The position numbers and the translations under genes were made by a program. Below, piece by piece: positions 52,898 to 61,486 of a stretch of 64,000 bases of DNA. The notes beneath the pieces were generated by a model. It was not told the origin of the DNA. It saw only the letters and a program-made list of their open reading frames with translations, and did no database searches. Every line of letters starts with the position of its first letter. The stretch's first letter is position 1. Source of the DNA: Thauera humireducens (lineage in GTDB: Bacteria; Pseudomonadota; Gammaproteobacteria; Burkholderiales; Rhodocyclaceae); contig NZ_CP014646.1 in the NCBI RefSeq assembly GCF_001051995.2, positions 1,178,001 to 1,242,000 of the forward strand. Direction: 5' to 3'.

Positions 52898-54209
52898 GGT
52901 TCTTCGCGCGATCTGGGGGAAGTAGTGGTTGACGGTTCGGAGGTTGGTAGATTGGCAGTCGCCAAACAAACCGATCCCCTTCCTCTTCCCCGTCATGCGC
53001 GATGCTATGTTGGGCGTGGTCTTCTGGGAAGGCCGCCTCGTCGATTCATGCCAGGAGCGAGCCGACGGTTCGCTGCTTCTCACCCTCTCTGAAGACCCCT
53101 CACACCGCGCGCGATGTGGGCGCTGCGGTAGCGACGGTGTTCTGCTCCACGAGCGCCGGCGACGCCGGGTGCGCGATCGAGACTGGTTCGATCGACGCGT
53201 CTGGCTGGATGTGCCGATTCGCCGCCTCGACTGTTACCAGTGTGGCGCACGGGCGGCCGAGCGCCTGAGCTGGCTCGACACGGGTGAGCGCATCACACAC
53301 CGATTACGCGCCTGGATCGAGGCGCTGGTGCAGATCCTGCCGATCGCCCACGTCGCCCAACTCACGGGCTTGCACTGGCACACCATCAAGCGCATCGACC
53401 ATCGGCGTCTGCAGACCCGGTATGGCGCTTTCGATGCGCAGGGCGTGCGTCGGTTGGTGATGGACGAGTTCGCGCTGCACAAGGGGCACCGCTACGCGAC
53501 GGTGATCATGGATGCTGAACGTATGCGCGTGTTGTGGGTCGGCGAAGGCAACAGCCGCGAGGCGATCCGGCCCTTCTTCGAATTGCTGGGCAAAGAGGGC
53601 TGTCAGCACATCGAGGCGGTCGCAATGGACATGAACACCGCCTTCGATCTGGAGGTGCGCGCCCATTGCCCGAACGCCGAAGTCGTCTATGACTTGTTCC
53701 ATGTCGTCGCCCGCTTTGGTCGGGAGGTCGTCGACCGGGTGCGCGTCGATCAGGCCAATGCCTTGCGCAGTGCGCCCGCACAACGTCAGGTCATCAAGCG
53801 CTCGCGCTGGTTGCTGCTGCGCAACCGCGACAACCTGGGCAACGAGCAGGTGGTCAAGCTCGAGGAACTGCTGGCGGCCAACGCACCGCTGGCTACCGTC
53901 TATCTGCTGAAGACCGCCATCAAGGAAATCTGGTTTGCGCCATCGATCAGAGACGGCGCCCGAAGATGGAAAGACTGGTACCGCCTGGCGATCGAAAGCG
54001 GCATCGCGCCGGCGATCGCCTTTGCAAAGCGACTCCGAAAGTACCTGCGTGGCATCCTCGCCTCAGCCATCTTTCCCTTGAACACCAGCATTCTCGAGGG
54101 CGTCAACAACCGCATTAAGGTCATCAAGCGTATGGCCTACGGGTTCCGGGATTCAGCCTATTTCTTCCTGAAGATCAAGGCCGCCTTCCCCGGAAAGGCG
54201 CGATGAACC
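52898..54209 (+). mobile_element. Intact ISL3-family insertion sequence with 8-bp target duplication
   Basis: The 1312-bp element has imperfect terminal inverted repeats of about 25 bp. The left end is GGTTCTTCGCGCGATC followed by a G-run at 52898-52922. The right end read inward is GGTTCATCGCGCC at 54185-54209. It is flanked by the exact direct repeat ATTTGTTG at 52890-52897 and 54210-54217, the 8-bp duplication typical of ISL3. One transposase gene fills the element. Matching ends and clean duplication suggest a recent insertion. Confidence 0.95.
52995..54206 (+). CDS. ISL3 family transposase
   Basis: This is about 403 residues from the ATG at 52995; in-frame starts at 52929 and 53007 are alternatives. 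An N-terminal zinc-binding region has CGRCG and CYQCG cysteine pairs, followed by a helix-turn-helix (HVAQLTGLHWHTIKRI) and the DDE nuclease core. Candidate catalytic residues are Asp in LVMDEFALHKGH, Asp in AVAMDMNTAF and Glu in SILEGVNNRIKVIKRMAYGF. The length is normal and there is no frameshift, so the transposase looks functional. Confidence 0.95.
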   Translation: MRDAMLGVVFWEGRLVDSCQERADGSLLLTLSEDPSHRARCGRCGSDGVLLHERRRRRVRDRDWFDRRVWLDVPIRRLDCYQCGARAAERLSWLDTGERITHRLRAWIEALVQILPIAHVAQLTGLHWHTIKRIDHRRLQTRYGAFDAQGVRRLVMDEFALHKGHRYATVIMDAERMRVLWVGEGNSREAIRPFFELLGKEGCQHIEAVAMDMNTAFDLEVRAHCPNAEVVYDLFHVVARFGREVVDRVRVDQANALRSAPAQRQVIKRSRWLLLRNRDNLGNEQVVKLEELLAANAPLATVYLLKTAIKEIWFAPSIRDGARRWKDWYRLAIESGIAPAIAFAKRLRKYLRGILASAIFPLNTSILEGVNNRIKVIKRMAYGFRDSAYFFLKIKAAFPGKAR

Positions 54210-54222
54210 ATTTGTTGCTCAT
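54210..54222 (-). pseudogene. Detached start of the hemerythrin gene plus right target duplication
   Basis: Read on the minus strand, this is ATG AGC AAC AAA and one further base. It continues in frame into TCC CTG GAC at the other side of the IS once one copy of ATTTGTTG is removed, restoring MSNKSLDIIHDEH. AAGGAA lies 7 nt upstream of the ATG. Confidence 0.85.
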
Positions 54223-54253
54223 GGTTGGGTTCCTTGCGAACGCGGTTCGGGAC

Positions 54254-54697
54254 TCAGACGCCGAGGTGCTTCTGGATCAGTTCGGGCTGGGCGCGGATCT
54301 CGTCGCTGCTGCCATCGAACACCACCTGCCCTTTCACCAGGATCATCGCGCGGTCGCAGATGCTGGTGACCGCGCCGTGGTTCTTGTCCACGATCACGGT
54401 GGCGATGCCGGTCTTGCGGATCTCCTTGACGATGCGCCAGATCTCCATCGCGATCAGCGGCGCCAGGCCTTCGGTAGCCTCGTCCAGGATCAGCAGGTCC
54501 GGGTTGGTCATCAGCGCGCGGCCGATGGTGAGCATCTGCTGCTCGCCGCCCGACAGCTGCCAGCCACCGTTGTTGATGCGCTCGCCCAGGCGCGGGAAGG
54601 TCGCCATCACGCGGTCGAAGGTCCATTCGCGGCGGCCGTCGATGCCGGACCGCGCCGACATCAGCAGGTTCTCGCGCACGGTCAGGCTCTTGAGCGC
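54254..54697 (-). pseudogene. livF: Truncated branched-chain amino acid ABC ATPase (livF remnant)
   Basis: The C-terminal 147 or so residues of a LivF-type ATPase remain: SLTVRENLLMSARSG, signature LSGGEQQMLTIGRAL, Walker B LLILDEATEGLAP, switch His region VDKNHGAV and the C-terminus. The N-terminal third with Walker A is missing. Near 54690-54698 the frame runs into antisense of a ridA fragment, so a deletion has joined two unrelated genes. No transporter partners remain in the window. Confidence 0.85.
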
Positions 54698-54877
54698 GAC
54701 CTGGTCCACGTGACCATCTACGTGGTCGGCCTGCAGCCCGAGCAGACCGCGCGCATCCGCGAGATCCGCTCGGCCTACTTCGACCCCGAGAGCCCGCCCG
54801 CCGTCACCCTGCTCGACATCGAGCGCCTGGCCTTCCCCGGCCTGCGGGTCGAAATCGACATCATCGCCGCACAGTAA
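54698..54877 (+). pseudogene. Truncated RidA-family gene remnant
   Basis: The last 59 residues of a RidA/YjgF-like protein remain: DLVHVTIYVVGLQPEQTARI, then RSAYFDPESPPAVTLLDIERLAFPGLRVEIDIIAAQ. This is the classic C-terminal half with the Arg/Glu-type active-site region near the end. The N-terminal half and start are absent; upstream DNA is antisense livF. It ends 6 bp before benE, so the intact gene was probably cotranscribed with benE. RidA proteins hydrolyse reactive imines. Confidence 0.8.
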
Positions 54878-54883
54878 GTCCCG

Positions 54884-56116
54884 ATGATCGCGCACCTCGA
54901 ACGCCCGGCCGGGCCCGCGCCGGGCGGGCGTCGTCTGCTTGCCGACCTCGGCCCGGGCTACCTCGCCAACGGCCTCATCGGCTTCATCTTCTCGGCCACC
55001 GGACCGGTGGCGATCATCCTCGCCGTCGGCACACGCGGCGGCCTGACGCAGGCCGAGCTGGCATCCTGGGTGTTCGGCGTGTTCTTCATCAACGGTCTGC
55101 TGACGCTGGCGATGAGCTGGCGCTACCGCATGCCGCTCGGCTTCGCGTGGACCATCCCCGGCACGGTACTGGTCGGCCCTGCCCTGCAGCACCTGAGTTT
55201 TGCCGAGGTCGTCGGCGCCTTCTACGCCACCAGCGCCGTGGTGCTGCTGATGGGCCTGAGCGGCTGGGTCAAGCGCTTCATGCAGGCGCTGCCCATGCCC
55301 ATCGTCATGGGCATGGTGGCGGGCGTCTTCCTGCGCTTCGGGCTGGATCTGGTGCGGGCGCTGCACAGCGACGTCGGCATTGCCGGTCCGATGGTGATCG
55401 CCTTCCTGCTGCTGTCGGCCGTTCCTGTCCTGGGTCGCCGCCTGCCGCCGGTGATCGGCGCCCTGCTCGCCGGCGCGCTCGCCATCGCCATGCTCGGACG
55501 CATCGACACCGCAACGCTGGGCAGCTTTGCCCTGGCCCAACCGCTGGTGCAGGCGCCGGTCTGGTCGGTCGCCGCGATGGTCGAACTGGTCGTACCGCTG
55601 GCCATCACCGTGCTGGTGGTGCAGAACGGCCAGGGCGTCGCGGTGCTCAAAGCCGCCGGGCATCAGCCGCCGGTCAACACCATCGCCGCCGTATGCGGCA
55701 TCGGCGCGGCCCTCAGCGCGGCAGTCGGCGCCGTCAGCACCTGCCTCACTGGCCCCACCAACGCCTTGCTCACCTCCTCGGGCGAGCGTCACCGCCACTA
55801 CATCGGCGCCCTGTGTTTCGGCACCTTCGGCGTGCTTTTCGGCCTGATGGCGCCCACCTTCACCGGCCTGATGCTGGCCGCGCCCGCCGAGTTCATCATG
55901 GTGCTGGGCGGCCTCGCAATGTTGCGCGTGCTGCAGGGCGCCTTCCTCGCCTCCTTCGGCGGCAAGTTCTCCCTCGGCGCCCTCATCAGCCTCCTCGTCA
56001 CCGTCGCCGACATCAGCCTGCTCAACATCGGCGCGGCGTTCTGGGGCCTGGTGGCAGGCTTTGCCGTGTCATGGTTGATGGAGAAAGGCGACTTCGTGGC
56101 GGCTGCCCGCGGCTAG
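54884..56116 (+). CDS. benE: Benzoate/H+ symporter BenE
   Basis: This 410-residue protein has about twelve membrane helices and BenE hallmarks: LGPGYLANGLIGFIFSATGPVAIIL, MPLGFAWTIPGTVLVG, LTGPTNALLTSSGERHRHY and the repeated ANG/GPT loop motifs. It imports benzoate, consistent with aromatic catabolism in Rhodocyclales. It directly follows the truncated ridA, so its original promoter may have been lost in the deletion that made the livF/ridA scar. Confidence 0.93.
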   Translation: MIAHLERPAGPAPGGRRLLADLGPGYLANGLIGFIFSATGPVAIILAVGTRGGLTQAELASWVFGVFFINGLLTLAMSWRYRMPLGFAWTIPGTVLVGPALQHLSFAEVVGAFYATSAVVLLMGLSGWVKRFMQALPMPIVMGMVAGVFLRFGLDLVRALHSDVGIAGPMVIAFLLLSAVPVLGRRLPPVIGALLAGALAIAMLGRIDTATLGSFALAQPLVQAPVWSVAAMVELVVPLAITVLVVQNGQGVAVLKAAGHQPPVNTIAAVCGIGAALSAAVGAVSTCLTGPTNALLTSSGERHRHYIGALCFGTFGVLFGLMAPTFTGLMLAAPAEFIMVLGGLAMLRVLQGAFLASFGGKFSLGALISLLVTVADISLLNIGAAFWGLVAGFAVSWLMEKGDFVAAARG

Positions 56117-56145
56117 CTTCAAGCCGAACCGGTCGGTGTCGGCTT

Positions 56146-56826
56146 TCAGCGCATCACGCTCGCGCCGTTGCGCTTGAGCAAGGACAGGCACAGCAGCACC
56201 AAGAAGGAGAAGACCACCATGCCGCCCGCCAGCCAGTGGGCCTGCGCGTATTCCATCGCTTCGACGTGGCCATAGATCTGGGTCGAGACAACCCGCGTCT
56301 TGCCCGGAATGTTGCCGCCGATCATCAGCACCACGCCGAACTCGCCGACCGTATGCGCAAAGCTGAGGATGGCGGCGGTGAGCAGACCGGGGCGCGCCAG
56401 CGGCAAGGCCACGCTGAAGAACGCGTCGAGCGGGCTGGCACGCAGGGTTGCCGCAGCCTCCAGCGGCCTTGCGCCGATGGACTCGAAGGCGTGCTGGATG
56501 GGTTGCACGGCAAAGGGCAGCGAGAAGAGGATCGAGCCGATCAGCAGGCCGGTGAAGGTGAAGGACAGCGTGCCCCAGCCCAGAGCCAGGGTCAGTTGTC
56601 CCAGTGGCCCCTGCGGCCCCATCAGCACGAGCAGATAGAAGCCCAGTACCGTGGGCGGCAGCACCAGTGGCAAGGTCACGACCGCGCTGATCGGCGCCCG
56701 CCAGCGCGAGCGCGTCTGCGACAGCCACCACGCCAGCGGCGTCGCGATGATCAGCAGCAGCAGGGTCGTCAGCGTCGCCAGTTCCAGCGTGAGCCAGATG
56801 GCCTGCCAGGCATCGGTGTCCAGCAT
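56146..56826 (-). CDS. modB: Molybdate ABC transporter permease ModB
   Basis: This 226-residue permease has five to six helices. Its binding-protein-dependent transport signature ([27 protein letters not shown]) contains the EAA loop, and it has the ModB/CysU-like start [26 protein letters not shown]. It imports molybdate with ModA. It lies 8 bp after modA. A modC ATPase gene is not present downstream; benE is convergent instead. Confidence 0.95.
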   Translation of the reverse strand: MLDTDAWQAIWLTLELATLTTLLLLIIATPLAWWLSQTRSRWRAPISAVVTLPLVLPPTVLGFYLLVLMGPQGPLGQLTLALGWGTLSFTFTGLLIGSILFSLPFAVQPIQHAFESIGARPLEAAATLRASPLDAFFSVALPLARPGLLTAAILSFAHTVGEFGVVLMIGGNIPGKTRVVSTQIYGHVEAMEYAQAHWLAGGMVVFSFLVLLCLSLLKRNGASVMR

Positions 56827-56834
56827 CGTGATGC

Positions 56835-57614
<780 letters not shown>

Positions 57615-57652
57615 GTATAGCCAAGCTTTCGCCTCGAGGCGACAATCCGCAC

Positions 57653-58423
57653 ATGAACGAATCACCTCCACTTCAGCTTGAAGCTGCACTTGGGCACGAC
57701 GCCACCGACAAGCGCATCGACGTGCTGCGCCGCATCGGCAGGGCCGGCTCCATCTCCGAAGCGGCGCGCGGCGCCGGCATCAGCTACAAGGCCGCCTGGC
57801 AGGCCATCGAAACCCTCGGCAACCTCGCGGGTACGCCACTGGTGGAGAAGGCGGTCGGCGGCAGCGGCGGCGGCGGCGCGCAACTGACGGCGGCGGGACA
57901 CCGGCTGCTACGGGCCTTCGATCTGCTCGCGGCGGCCCGTCTGGAAGTCCTCAGCCAGCTCGACAAGGAGGGCGGAGCCAACCCGCTGTCCCCTGGCCTG
58001 GCCGGGCTCGGGCTGCGAACCAGCATGCGTAACCAGTTGCCGTGCGTTGTGGCCGACGTGAGCCACTCGGGCCCGGCGGTCAGGGTCGAACTCGCGCTAT
58101 CGGATGGAACGCGGCTTGCGTCACGCATCACCCAGGAGAGCGCACAACTGCTGGACCTCGAGAAAGGCAAGGCGGTCCTCGCCTTGTGCAAGGCGACGGC
58201 AGTCAAGGTCCGTGATGCGGGCACCGCCGCCCACGCGGCCAACATGCTGCGCGGTCAGGTCGTTCGCACCTCCGAGGATGCCGGGGCGGCCGAGGTAAGC
58301 CTGACGCTCGACTGCGGCCTGTCGATGGTCGGATTCGCGGTCGATACGGGAAGGCTCAGTGTCGGTCAAGCCTGTGTCGCGCAGCTCGATGAGTCGTCCG
58401 TGGTCATCGCATTGCCAGGCTGA
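57653..58423 (+). CDS. modE: Molybdate-responsive regulator ModE
   Basis: This 256-residue protein has an N-terminal winged-helix (DVLRRIGRAGSISEAARGAGISYKAAWQAIETLGNLAGTPLVEK). Two C-terminal Mop-type molybdate-binding domains follow, at about 122-185 (STSMRN-type start TSMRNQLPCVV) and 190-256 (ALCKATAVKV). This is the full ModE organisation. It represses molybdate uptake when molybdate is plentiful and is divergent from modA over a ModE palindrome. Confidence 0.95.
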   Translation: MNESPPLQLEAALGHDATDKRIDVLRRIGRAGSISEAARGAGISYKAAWQAIETLGNLAGTPLVEKAVGGSGGGGAQLTAAGHRLLRAFDLLAAARLEVLSQLDKEGGANPLSPGLAGLGLRTSMRNQLPCVVADVSHSGPAVRVELALSDGTRLASRITQESAQLLDLEKGKAVLALCKATAVKVRDAGTAAHAANMLRGQVVRTSEDAGAAEVSLTLDCGLSMVGFAVDTGRLSVGQACVAQLDESSVVIALPG

Positions 58424-58526
58424 ATCTCCCGATGAGTGGGGAGTGAAGGCCGTATTCAGCGGAATATCGTTCGTAACGATCCAGGCGATACTCTTTCCAC
58501 GCAATTTCACTCCGCGGAGCGTGACC

Positions 58527-59342
58527 ATGACCGCCAACAGCACCACTCGCATGCCCACCCTGTTCGTGCCCCACGGCGCCGGGCCCTGCTTCTTCATGGA
58601 CTGGAATCCGCCCGACGCGTGGAACGCGATGGGGGATTTCCTGAAGAACGTGGCGAGCACCCTGCCCGCGCGCCCCTCGGCCATCGTGGTGGTCTCGGCC
58701 CACTGGCTGGAGCCGGCCTTCAGCGTCACCAGCGGACCGCAACCGGATCTGTTCTACGACTACTACGGCTTTCCCCCGCATACGTACGAACTGCGCTATC
58801 CGGCCCCCGGCGAGCCGCAACTGGCGGCGCGCATCGCCGGCTTGCTCGGCCAGGCGCAACTGCCGGCCCGACAGGACCCCTCGCGTGGCTTCGATCACGG
58901 CATGTTCATTCCGCTGACGCTGATGTTTCCCGACGCCGACATCCCGGTGGTGCAACTCTCGCTGCGCCATGACCTGGACCCGCAGGTGCACCTCGATGCC
59001 GGCCGCGCGCTGGCCGCGCTGCGCGACGAAGGCGTACTGATCGTCGGCAGCGGCATGAGCTTTCACAACATGCGCGCCTATGGAGACCCGCGTTTCGGGC
59101 CGATCTCCGACGCGTTCGACCGCTGGCTGGTGCAGACGGTCGAGTCCCCGGCGCCGCAGCGCGAGCGCGCGCTGGCGACCTGGGAACAGGCGCCATCGGC
59201 CCGGCTGTGCCATCCGCCGCGCGCCGAGGAGCACCTGCTGCCGCTGATGGTGGTGGCCGGCGCGGCCAGCGAGGGCGCCGGTCAATGCGTTTTCAGCGAC
59301 CGGGTGATGGGTACCACGCTGTCGGCGTTCCGATTCGACTGA
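58527..59342 (+). CDS. DODA-type extradiol ring-cleavage dioxygenase (YgiD-like)
   Basis: This is 271 residues from the ATG at 58527. It belongs to the LigB/DODA class III dioxygenases: TLFVPHGAGPCFFMDW, IVVVSAHWLEPAF, SRGFDHGMFIPLTLMFP and VGSGMSFHNMRAY carry the metal-binding His residues and catalytic His. It would cleave a catecholic substrate; 4,5-DOPA activity is known for plant and bacterial relatives, but the substrate here is unknown. Confidence 0.92.
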   Translation: MTANSTTRMPTLFVPHGAGPCFFMDWNPPDAWNAMGDFLKNVASTLPARPSAIVVVSAHWLEPAFSVTSGPQPDLFYDYYGFPPHTYELRYPAPGEPQLAARIAGLLGQAQLPARQDPSRGFDHGMFIPLTLMFPDADIPVVQLSLRHDLDPQVHLDAGRALAALRDEGVLIVGSGMSFHNMRAYGDPRFGPISDAFDRWLVQTVESPAPQRERALATWEQAPSARLCHPPRAEEHLLPLMVVAGAASEGAGQCVFSDRVMGTTLSAFRFD

Positions 59343-59375
59343 CCCATCGGGCGGCAGCGCGCATCGGCAAGCGCG

Positions 59376-60188
59376 TCAAGATCGCGCGCCGTGCCGCGCG
59401 GCTGCCTGCTCCTTTCGCAGCACGGCCAGTTCCGCTCGCAGCGCCCTGATCTCGACGAGCACCTCGTTGTGATCGACCTCGACCAGATCGCGCGTTTTCG
59501 CCTGCTCTTCCTGCTCGACCGCGCTCATCGCGTCCACCACGATGGCGATGAAGAGGTTGAGCACCGCGAAGGAGGTCAGCAGGATGAACAGGACGAAGAA
59601 CACCCAGGCATAGGGATGCGCCTCCATGACCGGGCGGGCGATGCCCATTGACCACGACTCCAGCGTCATGACCTGGAACAGGGTGTAGAACGATGCCCCG
59701 ATGGTGCCGAACCACTCCGGAAAATCGGCGCCGAAGAGCTTCGTGGTCATCACCGAGGCCACGTAGAACACCAGCAGCAACAGCGTGACCACCGAGCCCA
59801 TGCCCGGGATGGCCTTGAGCAGGGCGCTCACCACCTTGCGCATCGAGGGCACCACCGAGACGAGCCGCAGCGCACGCAGGATGCGCAGCGAGCGCAACAC
59901 CTGCAGGCCTTCTCCCGTGGGGGCAAGCGTGATCGCGACGATGGTGAAGTCGAACACGTTCCAGCCGCTGCGGAAGAAGCGCTGCCGGTAGACGATCAGC
60001 TTCATGGCGATCTCCACGACGAAGATGAACAGCGCCGCCCGATCGAGCGCCAGCAGAAAGCCGCCCGCCTCGGCCATGACCGACGGCGAGGTCTCGAGCC
60101 CCAGCGTGATGGCGTTGATGACGATGACGGCGATGATGAAGCGCTGGAAGCGCGCGGATTCGACGAGGCGTTGTAGCGTATCGACCAT
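59376..60188 (-). CDS. BacNav-type voltage-gated sodium channel subunit
   Basis: This 270-residue protein has six transmembrane segments. The voltage-sensor S4 is LRSLRILRALRLVSVVPSMRK (regularly spaced Arg, residues 98-118). The pore selectivity filter is TLESWS (175-180), nearly identical to the NaChBac filter, followed by a long S6 (VFFVLFILLTSFAVLNLFIAIVVD). The C-terminus is a charged coiled coil (VEVDHNEVLVEIRALRAELAVLRKEQ) that would tetramerise the channel. One subunit of this length forms homotetrameric Na+ channels. Confidence 0.92.
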   Translation of the reverse strand: MVDTLQRLVESARFQRFIIAVIVINAITLGLETSPSVMAEAGGFLLALDRAALFIFVVEIAMKLIVYRQRFFRSGWNVFDFTIVAITLAPTGEGLQVLRSLRILRALRLVSVVPSMRKVVSALLKAIPGMGSVVTLLLLVFYVASVMTTKLFGADFPEWFGTIGASFYTLFQVMTLESWSMGIARPVMEAHPYAWVFFVLFILLTSFAVLNLFIAIVVDAMSAVEQEEQAKTRDLVEVDHNEVLVEIRALRAELAVLRKEQAAARHGARS

Positions 60189-60260
60189 GTCAGGTATCGA
60201 AGGGATCGTTGCATTGAGGGCCCCGCGCCACCCCGGCGTGGCGCGGCGCGCGGCATCCGG

Positions 60261-61223
60261 TCAGGCGTTCGGTTTCGCCTTGCGCGCCGTGTACCAGAGG
60301 CTGGCGAACACCGAGCACGCCAGGATGGTGGCGACCACCGACAGCGACACCAGCACCGGGATCTTGAACCACTCGACGATCAGCATCTTGGCGCCGATGA
60401 AGACCAGGATCGCGGCCAGGCCGTACTTCAGCAGTTCGAAGCGGTCGCCGAGGTCGGCCAGCAGGAAGTACATCGCGCGCAGGCCGAGGATCGCGAACAG
60501 GTTCGAGGTCAGCACGATGAAGGGGTCGGTGGTGATGGCGAAGATCGCCGGAATGCTGTCGACCGCGAAGATCACATCCGAGATCTCGACCAGCACCAGG
60601 GCAAGGAAGAGCGGCGTCATCATGCGCACGCCGTCGCGCATCACGAAGAAGCGCTCGCCTTCGAGCTTTTCGGTAATCGGATAGTGGTTGCGGATCCAGC
60701 GGATGAAGGGGTTCTTCTCGAGGTCCGGGTCGTGCTCGGAGAACCACGCCATCTTGATGCCGGTGATGACCAGGAAGGCGCCGAAGATGTACAGGATCCA
60801 GTGGAACTCGCTGATCAGCCAGCTGCCGGCGAAGATCATGATCGTGCGCAGCACGATGGCACCGATGATGCCGTACAGCAGCACGCGGCGCTGCAGTTCG
60901 AGCGGCACCGCGAAGAAGCTGAAGATCATCATCCAGACGAAGACGTTGTCGACCGCAAGCGACTTCTCCACCAGATAACCGGTGACGAAGGCCAGCGTCT
61001 TCTCGTTCGCGAACTCGCGCCCGACGCTGCCGTCCAGGTACCACCACAGCCCCACGGCGAACAGCATCGCCACCGTCACCCAGGCGAGCGACCACCCCGC
61101 CGCTTCCTTCAGCGACACCCGATGCTGCTTGCCGCCACCGAAGGCGAAGAGGTCCACCAGCAACATCGTCACCACGATGGCGGCAAAGGCCGCCCACATC
61201 CACCACGTTCCGATCGATTCCAA
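60261..61223 (-). CDS. TerC family transporter (Alx/MeeF-type Mn2+ exporter)
   Basis: The most likely start is the TTG at 61223, with CGGAG 7 nt upstream, giving 320 residues (ESIGTWWMWAAFAAIVVTMLLVDLFAFG and following). Nine or so helices include the acidic TerC signatures VEKSLAVDNVFVWMMIFSFF and LVEISDVIFAVDSIPAIFAIT. TerC/Alx proteins export Mn2+ and support metal homeostasis. The leader carries a yybP-ykoY riboswitch and terminator, so expression should rise with Mn2+. A longer in-frame reading through the leader is not credible. Confidence 0.93.
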   Translation of the reverse strand: MESIGTWWMWAAFAAIVVTMLLVDLFAFGGGKQHRVSLKEAAGWSLAWVTVAMLFAVGLWWYLDGSVGREFANEKTLAFVTGYLVEKSLAVDNVFVWMMIFSFFAVPLELQRRVLLYGIIGAIVLRTIMIFAGSWLISEFHWILYIFGAFLVITGIKMAWFSEHDPDLEKNPFIRWIRNHYPITEKLEGERFFVMRDGVRMMTPLFLALVLVEISDVIFAVDSIPAIFAITTDPFIVLTSNLFAILGLRAMYFLLADLGDRFELLKYGLAAILVFIGAKMLIVEWFKIPVLVSLSVVATILACSVFASLWYTARKAKPNA

Positions 61224-61240
61224 AGCGCGCTCCGCACAAA

Positions 61241-61275
61241 AAGAAAAAGGGCCTGTTCCCGAAGGACACAGACCC
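61241..61275 (-). terminator. Terminator hairpin of the Mn2+ riboswitch expression platform
   Basis: On the minus strand GGGTCTGTGTCC, loop TTCG and GGAACAGGCCC form a long imperfect stem followed by TTTTTCTTTTT. It lies between the aptamer and the terC ribosome-binding site, so premature termination is the probable switch. Confidence 0.85.
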
Positions 61276-61425
61276 TTGCATGCTTTGCGCGCACGGACCT
61301 TGCCCTCGGGCAAGGTCTCGCTTGCAACGGAATCGTTGCCTGCAGCACCGGGAAGACGTCTTGCGACGGTCTGCCGTGATGACGATGCTGCAGCGTGAAA
61401 AGCTACTCCCCTTGATGGAGCGCGA
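61241..61425 (-). promoter_or_regulatory. yybP-ykoY manganese riboswitch in the terC leader
   Basis: Read on the minus strand, the leader contains the conserved aptamer pieces in order. AAGGGGAGTAGC (L1) is at about 61401-61413, CAGCATCGTCATCACGG follows, and later GCAAGCGAGACCTTGCC (L3/P3) with its hairpin partner GGCAAGGTC. A terminator hairpin comes next. This order and these loop sequences are those of the Mn2+-sensing yybP-ykoY family, which typically controls TerC/Alx and MntP exporters. Confidence 0.85.
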
Positions 61426-61486
61426 GTGTAGGTTGCGTCACGGCAAAGTCAAGGGGGCAGGCGGCAGGGACCGGGTGGCAGGACGT

